Part shown: piece after piece, positions 8,707-17,864 of the stretch
How the letters are laid out: every line of letters starts with the position of its first letter
Numbering within the stretch: position 1 is the stretch's first letter
Source: GCA-2733415 sp965178635
GTDB taxonomy: Bacteria; Bacteroidota; Bacteroidia; Flavobacteriales; Flavobacteriaceae
Direction of reading: 5' to 3'
Assembly (NCBI GenBank): GCA_965178635.1
Contig: CBCXVT010000003.1
Span: forward strand, 62,001 to 126,000
DNA length: 64,000 nucleotides
Position numbers and translations under genes: made by a program
The notes under the pieces: model-generated
Told to the model about the DNA's origin: nothing
What the model saw: the letters and a program-made list of their open reading frames with translations, nothing else
Database searches by the model: none

Positions 8707-9018
8707 AAAATCTACCGGGATATCTTAATATTTGTGTTTTGGTATGTTAGAGATCTAATTGTAAAAGGAGAAAGGCATCACAATATCTTTTCAAACAAAC
8801 CTCAACCTTATAATGAGGAATACTTTAAAACACTCTGGGGACGTTTTAAGAGACAATCTAACTTGCTTGAACAAGACCAAACTCTTTACTCATTTAGGCA
8901 CTCTGGAGCTATAGAAATCTTTAAGAGAACAGGTTCTATAACCAAGCTACAAAAAGCTATGGGGCCTTCATCTATAAATGTTAGCTTAACCTACTTAAGA
9001 GGTTTAGAAATAGCTTAA
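8707..9018 (+). pseudogene. C-terminal remnant of a second tyrosine recombinase
   Basis: The frame is open from 8707 (after a stop at 8704-8706). Its best initiation codon is a GTG at 8734, which is probably not a true start. The product carries only the end of a tyrosine recombinase catalytic domain: YSFRHSGAIEIFKRTG holds the second Arg box, and SLTYLRGL holds the nucleophile Tyr. The N-terminal DNA-binding domain and the first catalytic Arg are missing. It is unrelated in detail to the intact integrase at 6285-7685, so at least two elements have used this region. Confidence 0.75.
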
Positions 9019-9062
9019 TTAAAGGAAGAGGATATGCCTATGGTTTGATTTTAAATAAAATA

Positions 9063-9200
9063 TTATTGATTTAATATTTCATCTATTTCATTCAATGTTG
9101 TTTTTAATTGCGAGCTATAAAATCTCAATTGTGCAAAATGGTAATGCATATCATTTAGAAATTGAAAACGTTGTTTTGTTTCCATATCTGTAAACTTTGA
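9063..9200 (-). pseudogene. 3' end of a gene cut off at an IS-derived repeat
   Basis: On the minus strand the frame is open from the edge of the IS6-like repeat (9200) to a TAA at 9063-9065, 45 codons. The reading SKFTDMETKQRFQFLNDM continues as a helical, natural-looking protein ending in EIDEILNQ. It has an internal ATG near 9185. It begins exactly where the repeat begins, so it is best read as the C-terminal remnant of a disrupted gene. Family unknown. Confidence 0.45.
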
Positions 9201-9390
9201 GGTTCTGTCGTATCTGCTAAAATTAAGCATCAAGTTTTAAATTAATTTAAATTTTTAAGAAGCTAATGACATAAATGATTTGTAGGTTCAACTTTCAGGG
9301 TTCTCCAGTTGATTTTTCTTTATCATTAGCTTCGTAAATCAAGATGCAAAATAAACTTTTATAATTATATTTGATAGATGAGACAGAACC
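9201..9390 (-). mobile_element. 190-bp internally deleted IS6-like element (MITE-like)
   Basis: The left end GGTTCTGTCGTATCTGCTAA and the inverted right end ending in AGACAGAACC match the ends of the intact element at 25274-26048. From 9201 to about 9327 the sequence is nearly the same as the intact copy, including the last codons of the transposase. Then the interior is missing, up to a ~60-bp right end. No 8-bp target duplication is seen (AACTTTGA left, ACAATAAG right). Without a transposase it could only move in trans. Orientation is the same as that of the intact copy. Confidence 0.85.
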
Positions 9391-9552
9391 ACAATAAGTA
9401 TATGTACCTCTTAATAATTTACAAGCTCAATTAAATCTTCACATCAAATGTAAACATTCTAATATGTTGAGATTTCTTATATTAATCTTAAAAGTTTATT
9501 CTAAGATACCAATCTAACCTTAATCAAAACTAATACAAATGTTGTACCCTTT

Positions 9553-10716
9553 TTAATGCTGTAAATAATCTTTAGGAGATGCGCCTGTATACCTTTTAAA
9601 AGATACAAAAAAGGAATTGTAAGAGCTAAAACCAACTTTAACAGCAAGCGCTTCAAAAGTCTGAGCGTCTAAAAAATTTATACTTATAAGATGTAAAGCA
9701 TCTTTTATTCTATGATGGTTTCTAAACTCGACAAAAGACATTTTACAGTGGTATTTAAATACATAGGCTAAATGACTAACGGGTACTTGTAAGCCCTTTG
9801 CCAAATCTTTAATAGTATATGTATTATTCCTAAAAGGATGATGCAATGAAACGTAATCTTCAATATCTCTTAAATAAGATGTTATTTTAACATCAATCGT
9901 CTCATTTAACTTTGCATCTTGAGTGCTTTTTATTTTAGATATATTTTCGGTCCACAACGCACTTTTAGTTATTGATTTGTCGTCTTCAACTACCCCTATC
10001 GGTTTTAATTTAGGATAGCCATAAAGCAGTTCTGGACTCATTAAGATCTTAACAAAAACGAGAAACCATATTATACTTTTTAGTAATGCACCATTATAAC
10101 CCAGTATTCTTGTATCCCCTTGTATTTCTGAATAAATAGAATAAACCAATCTAAATGAGAGTAAAACTACTATAATTAAAAGAAATAGAGCCCAGTTCAT
10201 CATTTTTGATTCATGAACGCTAGAAAGTACAATAGACTTACGTGCTTTGTGCCATAAATTTTTATAACTTAAATAAATGATTGCAATACTATAACAAACA
10301 ATAAACGCAAGAATACTATAGACTTGTATAAATTCAATAAGCGGAGTGTTTAAAGCTAAAACATCTAATTGAAGACCATTTAACAGCATATTAGCTAATG
10401 GAAAAACTAAGTGCCACAAATGCTTTGGATTAAAATAAAGACTGTCTGCGTAAAGGGATTCGAAATATAAATAGACTAATGGGATAGCAAATAAATAGAC
10501 AGGACCTAAATAAGAAACATAACTGTTAAACAAACTTAAATCATAAATACCTACAAAACCAATATGAACAAGTCTAAACGATATAATTAAAAAAAACAGC
10601 AGAAGATAGACATTAAAAATAGCGCTTCTCTTGTAAAATGCTATAATAAAGATAACAACTAGAAGGCCTAAAAACCCGACAAATATTGGTACAAAATTAC
10701 CCAACTGATCAGACAT
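9553..10716 (-). CDS. Membrane-anchored AraC-family regulator
   Basis: The N-terminal ~220 residues hold six to seven hydrophobic segments (for example VPIFVGFLGLLVVIFIIAFY and ALFLLIIVVLLSFRLVYSI). The C-terminal ~110 residues are an AraC helix-turn-helix domain (YTIKDLAKGLQVPVSHLAYV, then FEALAVKVGFSSYNSFF and ASPKDYL). A longer frame begins at a TTG (10782). I prefer the ATG at 10716, because a -7 element TACCTTTG (10770-10777) overlaps the longer version. It is divergent from the surface-protein genes starting at 10925 and is the obvious candidate to control them in response to an envelope signal. The target is inferred. Confidence 0.85.
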   Translation of the reverse strand: MSDQLGNFVPIFVGFLGLLVVIFIIAFYKRSAIFNVYLLLFFLIISFRLVHIGFVGIYDLSLFNSYVSYLGPVYLFAIPLVYLYFESLYADSLYFNPKHLWHLVFPLANMLLNGLQLDVLALNTPLIEFIQVYSILAFIVCYSIAIIYLSYKNLWHKARKSIVLSSVHESKMMNWALFLLIIVVLLSFRLVYSIYSEIQGDTRILGYNGALLKSIIWFLVFVKILMSPELLYGYPKLKPIGVVEDDKSITKSALWTENISKIKSTQDAKLNETIDVKITSYLRDIEDYVSLHHPFRNNTYTIKDLAKGLQVPVSHLAYVFKYHCKMSFVEFRNHHRIKDALHLISINFLDAQTFEALAVKVGFSSYNSFFVSFKRYTGASPKDYLQH

Positions 10717-10769
10717 ATTAATTTTTATTTTTTTTGGATAGAAACTTAGTAAAAGCCAATTAATGATAG

Positions 10770-10777
10770 CAAAGGTA
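10770..10777 (-). promoter_or_regulatory. Putative -7 element of the AraC-type regulator gene
   Basis: The minus strand reads TACCTTTG, matching TAnnTTTG, 54 bp before the preferred ATG at 10716. It argues against the TTG start at 10782. Confidence 0.45.
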
Positions 10778-10924
10778 AACAAATAATTAAAAGTTTTGGC
10801 AGTTACTGTTTTGTATAAAGACCTACTATTTTATAAAAATTAGTAAGACGCAAAAGTCTACATACACATAAAGACACAGGATTTTATATAATTTCGGACA
10901 CCCTCACCCAAAAAAAATCTAACT

Positions 10925-11413
10925 ATGAAATACATACATTTTTTAGCACTTATAAGTCTTACCTCAATAACCAGTATTTCCGCTCAAGACATGAAGCATC
11001 AAATGATTAGTGCTCAAGGCGCATCTGTTTCGATGGCATCAGGTTTAAAAATAACACAAACTATAGGTCAGCAATCTGTCACCGGTACAACCACTGGTGC
11101 AGTAATTATTCAGCAAGGCTATCAGCAAAGCCACTGGAAAACCCTTGTATCTCAAAATGCAACGCAGACCACTTCCATAAAGTTATATCCTACACCTGTA
11201 ACAGATCTATTACATATAGATTTTGGGAATATTACAAATCTACCTGTTAATGTAAAAATTTATGATTTAAACGGCCGACTCGTTTATAATCAAAAGCTTC
11301 AAATTAAAAATTCTAACCTCATCATTGATGTTAACGAATTAAATGCAGCTATGTACTTAATTATATTAAAAGGTACAAATCTAAATTACCACTCTAAACT
11401 ACTAGTCAACTAA
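10925..11413 (+). CDS. Small T9SS type A sorting-domain protein
   Basis: 162 aa. A signal peptide (ending SITSISAQD) is followed by a ~60-residue segment with the pattern often seen at the start of flavobacterial surface loci (SAQGASVSMASGLKITQTIGQQS). The C-terminal ~75 residues are a type A T9SS tail: KLYPTPVTDLLHIDF, VKIYDLNGRLVY and a final LLVN. Such proteins are exported by type IX secretion and fixed to the cell surface. It is the first gene of a co-directional run, 13 bp before the next gene. It has no other functional domain, so it may act as an assembly or anchoring subunit. Confidence 0.85.
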   Translation: MKYIHFLALISLTSITSISAQDMKHQMISAQGASVSMASGLKITQTIGQQSVTGTTTGAVIIQQGYQQSHWKTLVSQNATQTTSIKLYPTPVTDLLHIDFGNITNLPVNVKIYDLNGRLVYNQKLQIKNSNLIIDVNELNAAMYLIILKGTNLNYHSKLLVN

Positions 11414-11426
11414 ACAAAGTATCAAA

Positions 11427-12041
11427 ATGATTAAAAACACAATCCTAATCCTTATCCTTTTAGGCTTTTCGAATATTAATGCCCAAGAAGTATTTGTAAA
11501 AGCAGGCAAAAACAATACAGCCTTCGATTTTTCTAGCCCTAACCCTAATTCTGAAATAGCGTACAGAAGTGGTTCTGGTAATTTTTATGAAGTAGGATGT
11601 GAATTTGATTTAAAAATCAACAATTTAGCGTATGCTGTAAGTATCACTTATAATCAGTTTAATGCAGCTGCTACCTACCAAGATAATAACTACACATGGG
11701 CAACCAATTATATAGGTATTCAAAATAGTCTTAGTTATAAGTTATATGAATCAAACAACATAAAAGCCTCAATTGTTGGAGGTGTAAACACTGCAACGAT
11801 TACGAGTGGCGAACAGTTTATTAATACCTCATATTTTGACATTACAGATAATGAAGAATTTGCTGGTATCGTTTTACAACCGCTTTTAGGTGCCACTATT
11901 ACATATTCTGTTTCTGAAAAATTAAGCTTGAGTTTAGGTTACAACTACTCTAAAGCCTTCAACTTATCTAACCGTACAGAAGAAAAAACAACCTTTAATA
12001 CAAGTCAATTGCAACTCGGAATCTACATCCCTATAAATTAA
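11427..12041 (+). CDS. Outer-membrane beta-barrel protein
   Basis: 204 aa with a signal peptide (ILILLGFSNINAQE) and alternating aromatic and hydrophobic strands typical of a small eight-stranded barrel. The last strand ends in TSQLQLGIYIPIN. It lies 13 bp after the T9SS-tail gene and 6 bp before the giant fibre gene, so the three are likely one transcript. It may be the outer-membrane partner of the surface fibre, but the sequence shows no specific motif. Confidence 0.75.
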   Translation: MIKNTILILILLGFSNINAQEVFVKAGKNNTAFDFSSPNPNSEIAYRSGSGNFYEVGCEFDLKINNLAYAVSITYNQFNAAATYQDNNYTWATNYIGIQNSLSYKLYESNNIKASIVGGVNTATITSGEQFINTSYFDITDNEEFAGIVLQPLLGATITYSVSEKLSLSLGYNYSKAFNLSNRTEEKTTFNTSQLQLGIYIPIN

Positions 12042-12047
12042 TTAATT

Positions 12048-15000
12048 ATGAAAAGAATTATACTAGCTGCCTTAATACTTTGTGTTTCTTTAATTGGCTA
12101 TGCGCAAACTAATGGCATCACATACCAAGCCGTGATTATTAATCCTGAGGCACAAGAACTACCAGGTGCAAATCAATTTAACACCCCTTTAGCTAATAGA
12201 AATATATGCATGCAGTTTTCTATTTTAGATGAAAATTTAGAAATTGAATACCAAGAAACGATAAGTACCACTACTGATACTTTTGGTATGGTTAATTTAA
12301 TAATTGGTACCGGAAACCAGACAGGAGGTTATGCAAATACATTTCAAAATATCTTGTGGAGTGCGAATGCAAAAAATCTTAAAGTAGATATAAACACCAC
12401 TGGTGCGTGTGCTAACTTTAATGAAATAAGCAACCAACCATTTACCTTTGTGCCGTTTGCATTATTTGCTTTAAATTCTGAAAACACCGCTTTAATTGAA
12501 GACAATATAATAGCAATTGCAGACTTACAAACAGAATTAGATACCACCCAAGCAGGTGCAGGACTAAATGCTGATGGTACCTATACTACAAATGTCGCAA
12601 CCAATTACATTAATACAGCAACGTCTATTGTTAAGGCTACTGAAGATTTAGATGCACAAACAAAAACAAACGCTGATGGTATTGTTGCAAATACCACTAC
12701 AATAACAAACAATGCGACTAACACTACAACTGCGATCGCCACTGTACAAGCCAATGTCAATACCTTAAGTAATGCCACCACGGCTGGTCTGGCTTTAAAA
12801 GAAGATACCGCTAACAAATCTACAAATGTAACTACTGATGGTGCGTCTGATGTGAAGTTTCCAACCGTAAAATCGGTAAAAACCTATGTCGATGCTGAAA
12901 TTATAGCAACTAGTGGCACTAGCGCAACAGCATTAGCAGCATTACAAGCCGATGTAGACCAAAATGAAGCAGATAGTGATGCTGCTGAAACGACGTTACA
13001 AACTAGCATCAACACATTAGGTACAGCAATCACAGCAGGTCTGGCTTTAAAAGAAGATACCGCTAACAAATCTACAAATGTCACTACAGATGGTGCGTCT
13101 GATGTGAAGTTCCCAACCGTGAAATCTGTAAAAACCTATGTCGATGCTGAAATTACAGCAAATAGTGGTACTAGCGCTACAGCGTTAGCAGCGTTACAAG
13201 CCGATGTTAACCAAAATGAAGCCGATAGTGATACCGCTGAAGCGACCTTACAAACTAATATTAATACGTTAACATCTACAGTTAATACGAATGCGACTAA
13301 CACTACAACAGCGATCGCCACTGTACAAGCCAATGTAGATGCGAATGAAAACGCTTCAAACACAGCAGATACAACGTTGCAAACCAACATTAATACGTTA
13401 AGTACAGCCACCACAGCTGGGCTGGCTTTAAAAGAAGATGCGGCTAACAAATCTACAGATGTTACTACGGATGGTGCTTCTGATGTGAAGTTTCCAACAG
13501 TGAAATCAGTAAAAACCTATGTCGATGCAGAAATTACAGCAACCAATGGCACTAGCGCAACAGCGTTAGCAGCATTGCAAGCTGATGTTAACCAAAATGA
13601 AGCCGATAGTGATACCGCTGAAGCGACCTTACAAACTAATATTAATACGTTAACATCTACAGTTAATACGAATGCGACTAACACTACAACAGCGATCGCC
13701 ACTGTACAAGCCAATGTAGATGCGAATGAAAACGCTTCAAACACAGCAGATACAACGTTGCAAACCAACATTAATACGTTAAGTACAGCAACCACAGCTG
13801 GTCTGGCTTTAAAAGAAGATGCCGCTAACAAATCTACAGATGTTACTACGGATGGTGCTTCTGATGTAAAGTTCCCAACCGTAAAATCGGTAAAAACCTA
13901 TGTCGATGCTGAAATTACTGCAACTAGTGGCACTAGTGCAACAGCATTAGCAGCATTGCAAGCCGATGTTAACCAAAATGAAGCGGATAGTGATACGGCT
14001 GATACGACCTTACAAACTAATATCAACACCTTAACATCTACAGTTAATACAAATGCGACTAACACTTCAACAGCGATCGCCACTGTACAAGCAAATGTAG
14101 ATGCGAATGAAAACGCTTCAAATACAGCAGATACAACGCTGCAAACCAACATCAATACGTTAAGTACAACCACCACAGCTGGTCTGGCTTTAAAAGAAGA
14201 TGCCGCTAATAAATCTACTGACGTCACTACGGATGGTGCTTCTGATGTGAAGTTCCCAACAGTGAAATCGGTAAAAACCTATGTGGATAATGAGATTACA
14301 GCAACTAATGGTACAAGTGCTACAGCTTTAGCAGCTTTGCAAGCTGATGTAGACCAAAATGAAGCAGATAGCGATACGGCTGAAACGACCTTACAAACTA
14401 ACATCAACACCTTAACATCTACAGTTAGTACAAATGCGACAACCGCAGCAAATGCAACAGCTTTAAAAGAAGATGCGGCAAACAAATCTACAGATGTCAT
14501 TACAGATGGTGCTTCTAATGTGAAGTTTCCAACAGTAAAGTCCGTAAAAACCTATGTGGATGCTGAAATTACAGCAACTAATGGTACAAGTGCTACAGCT
14601 TTAGCAGCATTGCAAGCCGATGTTAACCAGAATGAAGCAGATAGCGATACCGCTGAAACGACCTTACAAACTAACATCAACACCTTAACATCTACAGTTA
14701 GTACAAATGCGACAACCGCAGCAAATGCAACAGCTTTAAAAGAAGATGCGGCTAACAAATCTACAGATGTCACTACAGATGGTGCGTCTGATGTGAAGTT
14801 CCCAACGGTGAAATCGGTAAAAACCTATGTGGATGCTGAAATTACAGCAACTAGTGGTACTAGCGCTACAGCATTGGCTGCATTACAAGCTGATGTAGAC
14901 CAGAATGAAGCCGATAGTGATACGGCTGAAACGACCTTACAAACTAACATCAACACCTTAACATCTACAGTTAGTACAAATGCGACAACCGCAGCAAATG

Positions 15001-17819
15001 CAACAGCTTTAAAAGAAGATGCGGCTAACAAATCTACAGATGTCACTACAGATGGTGCGTCTGATGTGAAGTTCCCAACGGTGAAATCGGTAAAAACCTA
15101 TGTGGATGCTGAAATTACAGCAACTAGTGGTACTAGCGCTACAGCATTGGCTGCATTACAAGCTGATGTAGACCAGAATGAAGCCGATAGTGATACGGCT
15201 GAAACGACCTTACAAACTAACATCAACACCTTAACATCTACAGTTAGTACAAATGCGACAACCGCAGCAAATGCAACAGCTTTAAAAGAAGATGCGGCTA
15301 ACAAATCTACAGATGTCACTACAGATGGTGCGTCTGATGTGAAGTTCCCAACGGTGAAATCGGTAAAAACCTATGTGGATGCTGAAATTACAGCAACTAA
15401 TGGTACAAGTGCTACAGCTTTAGCAGCTTTGCAAGCTGATGTAGACCAAAATGAAGCAGATAGCGATACGGCTGAAACGACCTTACAAACTAACATCAAC
15501 ACCTTAACATCTACAGTTAGTACAAATGCGACAACCGCAGCAAATGCAACAGCTTTAAAAGAAGATGCGGCAAACAAATCTACAGATGTCATTACAGATG
15601 GTGCTTCTAATGTGAAGTTTCCAACAGTAAAGTCCGTAAAAACCTATGTGGATGCTGAAATTACAGCAACTAATGGTACAAGTGCTACAGCTTTAGCAGC
15701 ATTGCAAGCCGATGTTAACCAGAATGAAGCAGATAGCGATACCGCTGAAACGACCTTACAAACTAACATCAACACCTTAACATCTACAGTTAGTACAAAT
15801 GCGACAACCGCAGCAAATGCAACAGCTTTAAAAGAAGATGCGGCTAACAAATCTACAGATGTCACTACAGATGGTGCGTCTGATGTGAAGTTCCCAACGG
15901 TGAAATCGGTAAAAACCTATGTCGATGCTGAAATTACAGCAACTAGTGGTACTAGCGCTACAGCATTGGCTGCATTACAAGCTGATGTAGACCAGAATGA
16001 AGCCGATAGTGATACGGCTGAAACGACCTTACAAACTAACATCAACACCTTAACATCTACAGTTAGTACAAATGCGACAACCGCAGCAAATGCAACAGCT
16101 TTAAAAGAAGATGCGGCTAACAAATCTACAGATGTCACTACAGATGGTGCGTCTGATGTGAAGTTCCCAACGGTGAAATCGGTAAAAACCTATGTGGATA
16201 ATGCTGTGAGTATATCAGGTAATGACTTTGTAAAGTTAACCACCAACCAAACCATTGCAGGTACTAAAACCTTTAGCAGTGATGCAGTTGTAAACGGGAT
16301 AACTGTAGGTAAAGGAGCAGGTGCGGAAGATTCCAATACAGCAGTTGGAGTTACAGCACTTTCTAAAAATACCACAGGAAATAACAATACTGCAAATGGT
16401 TATCAAGCACTTTATGACAACACCATAGGGAATTACAATACCGCAAATGGTTATGCAGCCCTTCTTTTTAACATCGGAGGAAATGGTAACTCTGCAAATG
16501 GTTATAATGCCCTTTATGCCAACACCACAGGAAATGACAACACTGCAAATGGTTATCAAGCTCTTTTTGCCAACACAGGGTCTTATAATACCGCAAATGG
16601 TTATCAAGCCCTTAATGCCAACACCACAGGGAGTAACAACACTGCGATTGGATACGGAGCGAATGTAAACGCAAACAACTTAACCAATGCTACGGCTATA
16701 GGGAATGGTGCTATTGTAGCATCGAGCAACACCATTCAACTTGGAAATGGAGCAATTACCAATGTAAAAACCAGCGGTACGATTACTGCAGGTGCTGTTA
16801 CGTATCCCAATGCACATGGTTTAGCGAATCAAGTTTTACAAACCAACGGTAATGGTACACTTTCTTGGGCTACACCATCAACAACCGCAACAAACGTTTC
16901 TGGAGTTGTTGCTATTGCGAATGGTGGAACAGGTTCTGCAACTAAAAACTTTGTAGATTTAACAACTACCCAAACTGTGGCAGGTACTAAAACCTTTAGC
17001 AGTGATGTAGTTGTAAACGGGATAACTGTAGGTAAAGGAGCAGGTGCAATACAATCCAATACAGCAGTTGGAGTTACAGCACTTTATTCCAATACCACAG
17101 GGGTTAACAATACTGCAAATGGTTATCAAGCTCTTTATGACAATACCACTGGGGATTATAATACCGCAAATGGTTATGCAGCCCTTCTTTTTAACATCGG
17201 AGGAAATGGTAACTCTGCAAATGGTTATAATGCCCTTTATGCTAACACCACAGGGAGTAACAATACTGCAAATGGTTATCAAGCTCTTTTTGCCAATAAC
17301 ACAGGGTCTTCGAATACCGCAAATGGTTATCAAGCCCTTAATGCCAACACCACAGGGAGTAACAACACTGCTATTGGATACGGAGCGAATGTGAATTCGA
17401 ACAACTTAACTAATGCTACGGCTATCGGGAATGGTGCTATTGTAGCATCGAGCAACACCATCCAATTAGGAAATACGTCTGTTACCAATGTAAAAACAAG
17501 TGGTACACTTACCGCAAACGGATTCGTAAAATCTGGAGGCACAGCTACTCAGTTTTTAATGGCCGATGGATCGGTTTCTACAGGTGCTGCAGCCGTTAGG
17601 GAAGTTGCCGATGAGTTTACTGCAACATTAAACCAAACCAGTTTTACGCTAACCCATACACCTTCTGCAAATAGCATGGTTAAAATGTATGTAAATGGTA
17701 TTCGTATTAGTAATGCTGCCTATTCATGGTCAGATGCTACTCTAACATATAATCCATCAAATAATGGAGGTTATTCAATAACTGCAGGCGACAGAATACA
17801 GTTTGACTTTTATTATTAA
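12048..17819 (+). CDS. 1923-aa fibre-like surface protein with coiled repeats and beta-roll heads
   Basis: Signal peptide (to YAQ), then an N-terminal module of ~145 residues found on many Bacteroidetes fibre-like proteins (GITYQAVIINPEAQ to FVPFALFAL). Residues ~250-1385 are long tandem repeats predicted to be helical/coiled (LAALQADVDQNEADSD, DGASDVKFPTVKSVKTYVD). Two beta-roll blocks follow at ~1430-1562 and ~1672-1805, built from NTANGYQAL-type repeats like YadA heads. The C-terminal ~75 residues (TLNQTSFTLTH to RIQFDFYY) resemble a phage tail-fibre tip. There is no YadA membrane anchor and no T9SS tail, so how it is held at the surface is unclear. The small T9SS protein and barrel just upstream are candidate partners. 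A trimeric stalk-and-head fibre is my inference. Confidence 0.85.
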   Translation: MKRIILAALILCVSLIGYAQTNGITYQAVIINPEAQELPGANQFNTPLANRNICMQFSILDENLEIEYQETISTTTDTFGMVNLIIGTGNQTGGYANTFQNILWSANAKNLKVDINTTGACANFNEISNQPFTFVPFALFALNSENTALIEDNIIAIADLQTELDTTQAGAGLNADGTYTTNVATNYINTATSIVKATEDLDAQTKTNADGIVANTTTITNNATNTTTAIATVQANVNTLSNATTAGLALKEDTANKSTNVTTDGASDVKFPTVKSVKTYVDAEIIATSGTSATALAALQADVDQNEADSDAAETTLQTSINTLGTAITAGLALKEDTANKSTNVTTDGASDVKFPTVKSVKTYVDAEITANSGTSATALAALQADVNQNEADSDTAEATLQTNINTLTSTVNTNATNTTTAIATVQANVDANENASNTADTTLQTNINTLSTATTAGLALKEDAANKSTDVTTDGASDVKFPTVKSVKTYVDAEITATNGTSATALAALQADVNQNEADSDTAEATLQTNINTLTSTVNTNATNTTTAIATVQANVDANENASNTADTTLQTNINTLSTATTAGLALKEDAANKSTDVTTDGASDVKFPTVKSVKTYVDAEITATSGTSATALAALQADVNQNEADSDTADTTLQTNINTLTSTVNTNATNTSTAIATVQANVDANENASNTADTTLQTNINTLSTTTTAGLALKEDAANKSTDVTTDGASDVKFPTVKSVKTYVDNEITATNGTSATALAALQADVDQNEADSDTAETTLQTNINTLTSTVSTNATTAANATALKEDAANKSTDVITDGASNVKFPTVKSVKTYVDAEITATNGTSATALAALQADVNQNEADSDTAETTLQTNINTLTSTVSTNATTAANATALKEDAANKSTDVTTDGASDVKFPTVKSVKTYVDAEITATSGTSATALAALQADVDQNEADSDTAETTLQTNINTLTSTVSTNATTAANATALKEDAANKSTDVTTDGASDVKFPTVKSVKTYVDAEITATSGTSATALAALQADVDQNEADSDTAETTLQTNINTLTSTVSTNATTAANATALKEDAANKSTDVTTDGASDVKFPTVKSVKTYVDAEITATNGTSATALAALQADVDQNEADSDTAETTLQTNINTLTSTVSTNATTAANATALKEDAANKSTDVITDGASNVKFPTVKSVKTYVDAEITATNGTSATALAALQADVNQNEADSDTAETTLQTNINTLTSTVSTNATTAANATALKEDAANKSTDVTTDGASDVKFPTVKSVKTYVDAEITATSGTSATALAALQADVDQNEADSDTAETTLQTNINTLTSTVSTNATTAANATALKEDAANKSTDVTTDGASDVKFPTVKSVKTYVDNAVSISGNDFVKLTTNQTIAGTKTFSSDAVVNGITVGKGAGAEDSNTAVGVTALSKNTTGNNNTANGYQALYDNTIGNYNTANGYAALLFNIGGNGNSANGYNALYANTTGNDNTANGYQALFANTGSYNTANGYQALNANTTGSNNTAIGYGANVNANNLTNATAIGNGAIVASSNTIQLGNGAITNVKTSGTITAGAVTYPNAHGLANQVLQTNGNGTLSWATPSTTATNVSGVVAIANGGTGSATKNFVDLTTTQTVAGTKTFSSDVVVNGITVGKGAGAIQSNTAVGVTALYSNTTGVNNTANGYQALYDNTTGDYNTANGYAALLFNIGGNGNSANGYNALYANTTGSNNTANGYQALFANNTGSSNTANGYQALNANTTGSNNTAIGYGANVNSNNLTNATAIGNGAIVASSNTIQLGNTSVTNVKTSGTLTANGFVKSGGTATQFLMADGSVSTGAAAVREVADEFTATLNQTSFTLTHTPSANSMVKMYVNGIRISNAAYSWSDATLTYNPSNNGGYSITAGDRIQFDFYY
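12884..16189 (+). repeat. Hierarchical in-frame tandem repeats (252, 3x381, 7x273 bp)
   Basis: The boundary phrase encoding VKTYVDAEI recurs with exact spacing: one 252-bp unit (12884), three 381-bp units (13136, 13517, 13898) and seven 273-bp units (14279 to 15917). All periods are multiples of three. The 273-bp units are also duplicated as a block: units 5, 6 and 7 match units 1, 2 and 3 (offset 1092 bp), including rare variants such as DVITDGASN. Units 3 and 4 are nearly identical. This indicates recent block amplification by recombination or slippage. Confidence 0.9.
16261..17480 (+). repeat. Duplicated beta-roll head block, offset 723 bp
   Basis: The stretch from GTACTAAAAC at 16261 to the segment encoding ASSNTIQLGN recurs from 16984 with a 723-bp shift (241 codons). 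It contains the short repeats NTANGYQAL, NSANGYNAL and NTAIGYGA. The two copies differ at scattered positions and by small in-frame changes (for example EDSNTAVG against IQSNTAVG). Confidence 0.85.
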
Positions 17820-17864
17820 CCACAATTAAAAAGTTTTTATATAATACCTAAAAACACTTTATTG

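Noticed and set aside
12884..16189. Regular repeats resembling a CRISPR or minisatellite array
   Set aside because: Periods of 252-381 bp are in frame within one open gene and encode a repeated protein; there are no short repeats with unique spacers and no cas genes.
12605..16387. Series of minus-strand open frames of 65-109 codons, many starting MTSVDL
   Set aside because: They are the opposite-strand shadow of the repetitive fibre gene, recur with its period and have no gene-like features.
12048..17819. Type V trimeric autotransporter (YadA/Hia) call
   Set aside because: The head-like repeats fit, but the C-terminus is a fibre-tip-like domain and no four-stranded membrane anchor is present.
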